Assembly (NCBI GenBank): GCA_002502215.1
Contig: DAPT01000007.1
Span: 1 to 10,425, forward strand
Source of the DNA: Euryarchaeota archaeon UBA124
Lineage (GTDB): Archaea > Thermoplasmatota > Poseidoniia > Poseidoniales > Poseidoniaceae
DNA length: 10,425 bases
Direction: 5' to 3'
Part shown: positions 5,251 to 10,425 of the stretch, piece after piece
How positions within the stretch are numbered: the first letter of the stretch is position 1
Layout: every line of letters begins with the position of its first letter
The notes under the pieces: generated by a model
Database searches by the model: none
Seen by the model: the letters and a program-made list of their open reading frames with translations, nothing else
Told to the model about the DNA's origin: nothing
Position numbers and translations under genes: made by a program

Positions 5251-5433
5251 TCATTCCTGTTGATCATCCAGCCGGGCTTCGACAAAGGCGTTGAAAGCCT
5301 CCTCTGTATCAAACTCGATAACAATCGGAGAAATCGTCTCACAATCCTGACACTGGTATTGTTGGCCGGTCATAAAACCCATGTAAGGATAGATGCGGAT
5401 GCTGAGACAAGTTGAGCATGCCATGAATGCCAT
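5251..5433 (-). CDS. Small two-CxxC zinc-ribbon protein, function unknown
   Basis: This is a 60-residue protein from the ATG at 5433. Two CxxC knuckles (C6/C9 in 'ACSTC' and C28/C31 in 'CQDC') are separated by 18 residues that include the turn-forming 'YMGFMTGQQYQ', the layout of a single zinc ribbon. The C-terminal half is acidic ('EFDTEEAFNAFVEARLDDQQE'). Such proteins often bind nucleic acid or partner proteins, but no role can be assigned. In-frame ATGs at 5442 and 5424 are alternative starts. The TATA-like box at 5455-5461 lies 25 nt before 5433 and favours that one as a leaderless start. The plus-strand ORF across the same bases lacks any such motif. The gene lies 61 nt downstream of the photolyase fusion on the same strand, with what looks like its own promoter. 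Confidence 0.7.
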   Translation of the reverse strand: MAFMACSTCLSIRIYPYMGFMTGQQYQCQDCETISPIVIEFDTEEAFNAFVEARLDDQQE

Positions 5434-5454
5434 GGTTTCCATGAAACACTGCGG

Positions 5455-5461
5455 TTTATCA
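5455..5461 (-). promoter_or_regulatory. TATA-like box for the zinc-ribbon gene
   Basis: TGATAAA on the minus strand, centred 25 nt before the ATG at 5433 and only about 16 nt before the ATG at 5442, so it helps choose the start. Confidence 0.45.
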
Positions 5462-5494
5462 GGTATCGTACCGAATCAAGCAGCATCAGGCGAT

Positions 5495-7774
5495 TTAGAA
5501 CAACGTTGTTTGCATCGAAATGGGCTTTTTCTCTTTTTCAGAATGCAGTTTCCAGATCAGCTCCAACGCCGCAAATTCAGCAGACTTCAAGGATGCTTCA
5601 ATTGTACCAACCGGGCTTGCCCACGCATCGCCGGCGAATGTGATGCGTTGATGATGCCATCGATCTGGTTGATGCATTGGACGGGAAAACCGCCATCGAT
5701 GTGCATGAAAGTCAGCTTGCTCTAGCCAGTCTGAACCAAGGGGTTTGATTTCATTGAGAATTAAATCCGTGACCTCTTCTCTCGATAATTCAAGGTGCTC
5801 TTTGCTCCACGAATTGCTCATCTGTACAATCATAACATTCGATTCAGGTTGGTCAACACCCCTGCGTATTAATTCTATAGAATCACTTGTATAGTTGATG
5901 AAATCGTTAACAATTGCCTCCTTTCCAGTACAAATAAGGCTCCAGTTTGAAGCGTAAGGAAAATCCCTCCAGTGTTCTGGTGCGAGCTTCTGAAGGATTG
6001 AGTGAAGTTGTGGAATCGGACAGGTCAATAGTACTGCTTCTGCTTGGTAGGTGAATCCCTTGTCATCCTCGAGCACAATGTAATCCTCTTTCTCTTCTAC
6101 GGTCGCAATGTGTGTTCCGCAACGTACATCGATACCATCGAGCATTGATATGATCGAATCATCCGCATGCAGATTTGTTTTTGGATTCATTGCATCGGTT
6201 CCGTGATTGTATGACCCACTCTCCCTTCTTTTGGTAGAGGATCGCCCACCGGGGATGGTTCCTTTGTCTAAGACGAGAACGTCGTACCCATGTTGGTTCA
6301 GAATTTGAGCGGCTCGAGCACCAGAGAAGCCTGCTCCACCAACAATGAACGGGCGTTTCTGTTGGTAAGGAAGACGTGTGACATGTCGTTCGTAAGCCGT
6401 CATATCCAATCGGGATTGGTGGGTTTCAAGTTCACGCTTGCGAACCACACCCATGACAGGCAGCGGAGGCAAAAAGGGCCGATCAAACAATCCATGACAC
6501 CAATGAATACCTGCAATTGAAGATGGGTCTCTTCCATCGAGGGCGAACTTATCGTTCAAATGTTGGCCAATTTGAAGGGACTGTTCAAGCGATGGTGTCC
6601 AATGCGGCGTCGCCTTACCCCACGTCATTCGAAGATTGTTGTGCAGTTCACCGTGTCGATACAATGAGGTCTGACAAAGGTTCCAGAGATGGTTTGGAGA
6701 TTGGCCGATTTCAAATTGTTCCTTGCTCAGAATGGTGGTTCGCACATCTTGAGAAGTGTCATTCCATGACTCGAGGGCCCAGTTCGGAAGGTTGTGCGCT
6801 TCGTAAGGTTCAGCTCTTGCGTATGCATGGTGCCAGGCATGTTCTCTGAAAATGAGCAATTCGTCGAGGAATTTCTCTGCTGACTTCGTTCCAACTTCAT
6901 GTGCTTCGCGTACAATTTTCATCACAGAAATCATTCCGTAATGAATTGCCATTGAGAGACGAGAGACGCCATCTGGATCCGCAGCATTGTTGCGACGACG
7001 AGCATAACCAGACAATCCCTTCGCAAGGAACGTTTCCCATCGATTCAATGCAGCACGTTCGCCGCCTCGCTGTTCCCAGACCGGATGAACCGACATGTCG
7101 ATGTTGCACTGATGCAGCAAAGCCAATCGGTCATCCATGGACGCAAGTTTCGTAACATCCACCGGTGTGAAAGGCAATTCCCTGTTCAATGGATGTGGAG
7201 GTTCGACATGGACTTTTGGCCATGGCATTCCAACACGGCGTTTTCTCAGTTTCTTTGTCGCATCTCGGTATCGAAACGGCCTATCAACTGATTTCCCAAA
7301 AACAGGAAGTGGGACCACACAATGGCAATCAATCTCCATGACTGGGCAACCTGCGTCTCTTGCAATTCGATCCACCCAATTTTTCCAAGGCGGAAGTGGG
7401 AACAGGTCGGTAATGATGATGCTTGCATGCGAAGCGAGGTCCTTCAGAACTGGAGTTCGATATCCCTCTCTTGCTATGTGCAGGGCGTACTCAATCCCGA
7501 GTTGTTTACACCCACGGTGTAAATCCATGGCAGCATCAATGAGTATGCTGTGGTGACGAGCATTTGCGTGAGGATACCGTTCGTCGATGCCCTGGTAAAC
7601 GAGGAGCGGAAGATTGTAGCGGTCTGCGAGGATTCGACCAGCATCAATGGCCGGGTTTTCGTGGGTTCGCAAGGAGGATTTGAGCCAAACAACGACAGGA
7701 CCGGTACCTGTGATGCCTTCAACAGAATTGGCCATTCGGCATCGTTCTGCAAGATGTTCCGGTAAATCGAACAT
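5495..7774 (-). CDS. phr: Class II-like DNA photolyase fused to a renalase-like FAD oxidoreductase
   Basis: One 759-residue frame carries two flavoprotein modules. Residues about 24-190 are the photolyase alpha/beta domain ('GPVVVWLKSSLRTHENPA', 'LLVYQGIDERYP', 'RYRDATKKLR'). About 230-460 is the FAD domain, with 'ARRRNNAADPDGVSRLS' (258-274), 'LHNNLRMTWGKA' (377-388) and 'HWCHGLFDRPF' (424-434), all class II photolyase-like. CPD photolyases use light and FADH- to split pyrimidine dimers. Residues about 474-745 form a second FAD module: dinucleotide motif GAGFSG (480-485), 'DKGTIPGGRSSTKR' (503-516), an 'NHG' motif (523-525), and a C-terminal 'FAGDAWASPVGTIEASLKSAEFAALEL', as in renalase-like amine-oxidase-fold enzymes. 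A longer frame starts at 7966, but family similarity begins at 'MFDLPEHLAER' and a TATA-like box lies 27 nt before 7774. The partner domain's substrate and whether the photolyase is active are unknown. Confidence 0.9.
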   Translation of the reverse strand: MFDLPEHLAERCRMANSVEGITGTGPVVVWLKSSLRTHENPAIDAGRILADRYNLPLLVYQGIDERYPHANARHHSILIDAAMDLHRGCKQLGIEYALHIAREGYRTPVLKDLASHASIIITDLFPLPPWKNWVDRIARDAGCPVMEIDCHCVVPLPVFGKSVDRPFRYRDATKKLRKRRVGMPWPKVHVEPPHPLNRELPFTPVDVTKLASMDDRLALLHQCNIDMSVHPVWEQRGGERAALNRWETFLAKGLSGYARRRNNAADPDGVSRLSMAIHYGMISVMKIVREAHEVGTKSAEKFLDELLIFREHAWHHAYARAEPYEAHNLPNWALESWNDTSQDVRTTILSKEQFEIGQSPNHLWNLCQTSLYRHGELHNNLRMTWGKATPHWTPSLEQSLQIGQHLNDKFALDGRDPSSIAGIHWCHGLFDRPFLPPLPVMGVVRKRELETHQSRLDMTAYERHVTRLPYQQKRPFIVGGAGFSGARAAQILNQHGYDVLVLDKGTIPGGRSSTKRRESGSYNHGTDAMNPKTNLHADDSIISMLDGIDVRCGTHIATVEEKEDYIVLEDDKGFTYQAEAVLLTCPIPQLHSILQKLAPEHWRDFPYASNWSLICTGKEAIVNDFINYTSDSIELIRRGVDQPESNVMIVQMSNSWSKEHLELSREEVTDLILNEIKPLGSDWLEQADFHAHRWRFSRPMHQPDRWHHQRITFAGDAWASPVGTIEASLKSAEFAALELIWKLHSEKEKKPISMQTTLF

Positions 7775-7796
7775 GATATAAACTGATGGCGTTGGT

Positions 7797-7804
7797 AAAT
7801 ATAC
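7797..7804 (-). promoter_or_regulatory. TATA-like box of the photolyase fusion
   Basis: The minus strand reads TAAATATA on the complement side, giving TATATTTA, centred about 27 nt before the ATG at 7774. It supports a leaderless start there and against the longer frame from 7966. A second AT block (about 7776-7783, TTTATATC) lies too close to that ATG but could serve the in-frame ATG at 7735. Confidence 0.5.
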
Positions 7805-7858
7805 TCCTGTTTGGGTACAACTCAAAACCATGATTAGATGTCTTGGTGTCATTGCAAC

Positions 7859-8602
7859 ATGGGCAACAAAACCTACCTCGTCACAGGGGCCTCGAAAGGT
7901 ATTGGTCGTTCGATTGCAATGCGACTTGCAAAAGACGGAATTCAAGTCGTTCTCTTGGCTCGGCAATCCGAAGAATTAGAAGATGCATGCAGAGAAGTCC
8001 AATCACTCTCATCGTCATCGATTATGATAGCATGCGATCTTGCTCAATCGGATTCCATCGACACTGCCATAGAGTCGTTCAATGGAATTGATTCGATTGA
8101 TGGGATTGTACACAATGCAGGGACGATTGCTCCGATTAGGCCGATGTTTGAAGCAGAAACGGATGCTTGGGAGAGGAACATACAGGTAAACATAACAGGT
8201 GTTCAACGTTTGACAAAGGGACTCTATTCGAAAATGAAAGCGTCCGAGAGATGCAGGGTGACAACGATCTCCAGTGGTGCAGCATTGCGTCCTTTGCATT
8301 CTTGGTCTGCTTATTGCGTATCAAAGGCGGCCTTGGACATGTGGTCCCGATGCTTAGCCGAGGAGGGTGAAAAGGATGGAATTACTTCTGTTGCTGTTGC
8401 ACCAGGAATCGTCAACACGGATATGCAACTCGAGATTCGAACATCTTCGCAAGAGGATTTCCCAATGGTTGAATCCTTTGTTGGTTACCACCGAGATGGA
8501 CAATTAACCAATCCTGATGATGTGGCCAACAAACTTCACAACCTAATCCTCAACCATACAACCGAACAATCCGGTCAACGTTTTGATGTGCGAGAACTTT
8601 GA
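7859..8602 (+). CDS. Short-chain dehydrogenase/reductase, benzil/sepiapterin reductase-like
   Basis: A classical SDR of 247 residues from the ATG at 7859. It shows the cofactor motif TGASKGIG (9-16), R35 at the end of the second strand (suggesting NADP(H)), 'NAG' (86-88), catalytic S139, and Y152 with K156 in 'YCVSKAA'. The segment 'PGIVNTDMQLEIR' (182-194) and the later 'GQLTNPDDVA' resemble the branch containing YueD-type benzil reductases, yeast Irc24 and sepiapterin reductases, which reduce carbonyls. The true substrate cannot be read. An in-frame ATG at 7838 adds seven residues outside the fold ('MSWCHCN'), so 7859 is preferred. A weak AT-rich patch near 7834 is 25 nt upstream. It is divergent from the photolyase fusion with 84 bp between starts, so the two may share regulation. 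aIF-5A follows after 53 nt on the same strand. Confidence 0.9.
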   Translation: MGNKTYLVTGASKGIGRSIAMRLAKDGIQVVLLARQSEELEDACREVQSLSSSSIMIACDLAQSDSIDTAIESFNGIDSIDGIVHNAGTIAPIRPMFEAETDAWERNIQVNITGVQRLTKGLYSKMKASERCRVTTISSGAALRPLHSWSAYCVSKAALDMWSRCLAEEGEKDGITSVAVAPGIVNTDMQLEIRTSSQEDFPMVESFVGYHRDGQLTNPDDVANKLHNLILNHTTEQSGQRFDVREL

Positions 8603-8655
8603 TATCCTTTCTTAGGTAACCGAACTGTCTTAAGCCACCACCACAGCGTAGGGCC

Positions 8656-9051
8656 ATGCCAGGAACCGATCGTGTCGAGATTCGAACCCTCAAAGTCGGA
8701 CGATTTTGTGTCGTCGATGATGAAGCCTACAAAATTTTGAGCATCTCTAAATCCAAGCCAGGAAAGCACGGTTCTGCAAAGGCACGTCTCTCCCTTGAAA
8801 GCATCTTCACAGGTAAGAAAATTTCACACGTTGGTACGGTTACTGACTCGATCAGTGTTCCAATGATTGAGAAAGGAACTGCGACCGTCACCCACATGGA
8901 AGGCAACGAAGTCCATGCTATGAACGACCGTGACTATTCGATGATGATTTTGCCAATGCCGAGTGCTGATGCTGCAATGAACATCGAAGCAGGCCAGAAA
9001 ATTATGTGGCAAGAAGCCCTTGGCCGTTTCATTATCATTCGTGATCATTGA
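8656..9051 (+). CDS. eif5A: Translation initiation factor aIF-5A (hypusine-containing)
   Basis: aIF-5A binds near the ribosomal E site and helps peptide-bond formation at difficult stretches such as polyproline. The protein has 131 residues. The N-terminal SH3-like domain carries the hypusination loop 'SKPGKHGSAKAR', with K37 in the place of human K50, so it should be modified by deoxyhypusine synthase (not in this window). The C-terminal OB domain begins at about 70 ('VPMIEKGTATVTHMEGNEVHAMN') and ends '...LGRFIIIRDH'. The loop and the absence of an EF-P-type arginine or beta-lysine loop mark it as archaeal/eukaryotic rather than bacterial. The ATG at 8656 fits the family N-terminus. A weak TTAAG-containing patch lies about 25 nt upstream. 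Its last 7 nt overlap the end of the convergent epimerase-like gene. It is the best marker of archaeal origin in the window. Confidence 0.96.
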   Translation: MPGTDRVEIRTLKVGRFCVVDDEAYKILSISKSKPGKHGSAKARLSLESIFTGKKISHVGTVTDSISVPMIEKGTATVTHMEGNEVHAMNDRDYSMMILPMPSADAAMNIEAGQKIMWQEALGRFIIIRDH

Positions 9052-10040
9052 AGACCGAGTGATTTCGCTGCGGAGAGAATCATTTCTTCATGACTGATTG
9101 ACTCCCATCCGGTTTTTTCAATGGTGTTCGAACAATCGTAGTAACTGGTTGTACCCAAACCTCGAGCGACCAATCTTGCTTCTTTGATGAACAGAGCCAT
9201 GAAGCGTACCGCAATGTTTGGAAGCGCCATTGTAGGCACTTTGTATCCATTGGATTTCAGGCAACGAGCAATTTGCGGCATGGTGATTGGAGTTGATGCC
9301 ATCATGAGTCGCTCACCGTCCAATTCACTGTTCTCCAATGCTTCTGCATGCATCCATGCAACATCTCGAACATCGACAGGTGCGAAGCTAATTTTTGGGT
9401 AACCAGGGTATGAACTTTTTACGATTGTTTCAATAATTCTCAACGAGGTGCCTGACCGGCCACTATGAAGCGGTCCAAAGATGACGTTTGGATTCACGGT
9501 CGTCAATGTTACATCCTTGTTGGACTCTGCAAATTCTCTGGCAGCTCTCTCAGCAAGCGTTTTACTCTTTGTGTAGGCGGAAACTTTGGTGCTCAGATCG
9601 GTCCAATCCCGTTCACTGTAGGTTTGATGTTTTGTTGTCGGTGTTGCGCCAGATATAGCAGCAGTCGATGATGTAATCACAAACTTACGTATTCCTTCAG
9701 CGTAGCCAATGTTGAGAATTCGAAGGGTTCCTTCCCGAGCAGGACGGATCAATTCCATCTCGTCCTTGGGCTCATACGCAGTAAATGGGGATGCAGTATG
9801 GATGACTGCATCAATGCCTTCCATTGCCTCCTGCCATCCCTCATCCATGTTGAGGTCAAGGGTGCAAAGTTCCAACGCATCTCCAGCAGCAAAATCAGAG
9901 TGTATGGATTGGTGCATCTCCTTTGGTGTTCTTGTTGTTCCGCGAACGTTGTACCCTCTTGAGAGAAACTCCTGCGTCACTTGACGCCCCAGAAAACCCG
10001 TGCATCCTGTAATCAGGATTTTTTTGAAGTGTTTGGGCAT
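9045..10040 (-). CDS. NAD(P)-dependent extended SDR, dihydroflavonol-4-reductase-like
   Basis: The 331 residues form an extended SDR (epimerase/dehydratase superfamily). The Rossmann motif TGCTGFLG lies at 11-18. 'AVIHTASPF' (78-86), 'FVITSSTAAISG' (120-131), the catalytic pair Y156/K160 in 'YTKSKTLAE', and 'VNPNVIFGP' (182-190) follow, with 'VDVRDVAWMHAEAL' at 222-235. This combination is typical of the dihydroflavonol-reductase/cinnamoyl-CoA-reductase/3-beta-HSD-like group, which reduces aldehydes and ketones. In archaea the substrate is usually unknown and flavonoid metabolism is not implied. R34 and R37 after the second strand hint at NADP(H). The start at 10040 fits the family. GGGGT about 5 nt before the ATG is a weak ribosome site. 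The C-terminal 7 nt overlap the aIF-5A gene on the other strand. Confidence 0.88.
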   Translation of the reverse strand: MPKHFKKILITGCTGFLGRQVTQEFLSRGYNVRGTTRTPKEMHQSIHSDFAAGDALELCTLDLNMDEGWQEAMEGIDAVIHTASPFTAYEPKDEMELIRPAREGTLRILNIGYAEGIRKFVITSSTAAISGATPTTKHQTYSERDWTDLSTKVSAYTKSKTLAERAAREFAESNKDVTLTTVNPNVIFGPLHSGRSGTSLRIIETIVKSSYPGYPKISFAPVDVRDVAWMHAEALENSELDGERLMMASTPITMPQIARCLKSNGYKVPTMALPNIAVRFMALFIKEARLVARGLGTTSYYDCSNTIEKTGWESISHEEMILSAAKSLGLQ

Positions 10041-10161
10041 GAGTACCCCTGCGTGTTTTTCTGTTTGAAGATTTGTTGCATCAACGCAAACGGATGCGCT
10101 TCATTCCTTCGTAGGTGTTGCTTTCATAAACCAAGTCGAATATGGTGTGGCTGGGGATACC
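10041..10161. promoter_or_regulatory. Divergent intergenic region, extended SDR / MFS transporter
   Basis: About 120 bp separate the two divergent starts. TTTCATAAA near 10122-10130 is a candidate TATA box for the transporter, placing initiation around 10152 just before GGGGAT and the ATG at 10162. For the minus-strand gene only weak A-rich patches (about 10054-10068) are seen. No RNA gene or repeat is visible. Confidence 0.35.
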
Positions 10162-10425
10162 ATGAGCGAGATGGCAAATTCAGGGGATATGAAGACCACA
10201 AAAGAGATCATGAACGCAATGAGTGATGATGACAAGAAGGCGCTGAAAGGCTGGTATTTCTATGACTGGGCCAACCAAGCCTACGCTCTGACAGTAATGA
10301 CGGTTATCGCTCCAGCACTGATGGCTGCGCTGTACAACACTGCTACTGGAACACAAGCTGGAGACACGTTCTACGCTTTCGTTTTGACATTCTCGATGTT
10401 CTTTGTAATTTTGACAGCACCTGCG
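10162..10425 (+). CDS. MFS transporter, UMF1/Atg22-like (N-terminal part, runs off the window)
   Basis: The frame is open to the window edge (88 codons seen). A polar, charged N-terminus of about 29 residues is followed by 'GWYFYDWANQAYALTV', the hallmark first segment of the UMF1/Atg22-like branch of the major facilitator superfamily. The first transmembrane helix follows ('ALTVMTVIAPALMAALY'), and after a polar loop a second helix begins ('FYAFVLTFSMFFVILTAPA'). These are inner-membrane transporters of about 12 helices. The yeast relative Atg22 exports amino acids from vacuoles, but substrates of archaeal members are unknown. In-frame ATGs at 10162, 10171, 10189, 10210 and 10219 are possible starts. 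10162 is preferred because GGGGAT lies just upstream and a TATA-like box precedes it, but this is uncertain. The 3' portion is outside the window. Confidence 0.82.
   Translation, partial: MSEMANSGDMKTTKEIMNAMSDDDKKALKGWYFYDWANQAYALTVMTVIAPALMAALYNTATGTQAGDTFYAFVLTFSMFFVILTAPA

Noticed and set aside
5212..5415. A 67-codon plus-strand frame across the zinc-ribbon gene
   Set aside because: The opposite strand encodes two CxxC knuckles with a positioned TATA-like box; the plus frame has no motif or start signals.
6517..6849. Plus-strand open frames inside the photolyase fusion (also 5393-5725 and 7137-7556)
   Set aside because: They are shadows of a well-supported minus-strand coding region with photolyase and FAD motifs in the true frame.
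7775..7966. N-terminal extension of the photolyase fusion to 7966
   Set aside because: The extra 64 residues lack family similarity and overlap the start of the divergent SDR, and the TATA-like box at 7797-7804 would lie inside the coding sequence.
1..10425. CRISPR array, insertion sequence, prophage or attachment site
   Set aside because: No regularly spaced repeats, transposase or integrase genes, or terminal repeats were seen; the tRNA-Gln 3' end has no visible second copy in the window.

Overview
The window reads as a compact, gene-dense archaeal genome segment, most likely a marine planktonic euryarchaeote of the Marine Group II (Candidatus Poseidoniales) type. The archaeal assignment rests on what is visible: an aIF-5A gene with the hypusine lysine motif, a tRNA-Gln(UUG) with no encoded CCA, TATA-like boxes about 25 nt before several start codons (leaderless style), and GGTGA or GGAG Shine-Dalgarno sites before a few others. 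The Marine Group II guess is inference from gene content (a photolyase, acyl-CoA oxidation genes and small membrane proteins in a moderate-GC genome) and cannot be proven from the sequence alone.

Layout. Positions 1-259 hold the end of an upstream plus-strand transcript, a textbook hairpin-plus-T-run terminator (95-134), and the promoter of a small NTF2/SnoaL-like protein (260-607). Facing it on the minus strand are 3-hydroxyacyl-CoA dehydrogenase (610-1458), tRNA-Gln(TTG) (1506-1578) and an HD-domain nucleotidase-like protein (1629-2111). A tight divergent junction leads to an AlkA-like HhH-GPD DNA glycosylase (2157-2768). Two small membrane-protein ORFs follow (2816-3271 and 3326-3532), in the same frame and separated by a single TAG. 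The minus strand then carries an acyl-CoA dehydrogenase with an isovaleryl-CoA-dehydrogenase-type active site (3535-4731), a basic-tailed unknown protein (4779-5180), a small zinc ribbon (5251-5433) and a large photolyase-oxidoreductase fusion (5495-7774). Divergent from the fusion is a short-chain dehydrogenase (7859-8602), then aIF-5A (8656-9051). A minus-strand extended SDR (9045-10040) overlaps the end of aIF-5A, and a UMF1/Atg22-like MFS transporter starts near 10162 and runs off the window.

How the genes may work together. The two CoA enzymes (610-1458 and 3535-4731) fit fatty-acid or branched-chain amino-acid oxidation, but they are not in one operon. The photolyase fusion and the glycosylase make this a DNA-repair-rich stretch. 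The most unusual item is the photolyase fused in one reading frame to a renalase-like FAD oxidoreductase, with a divergent SDR 84 bp away. Transcription units are short, convergent genes abut or overlap by a few bases, and genes with Shine-Dalgarno sites differ from genes with a TATA box placed for leaderless transcription.
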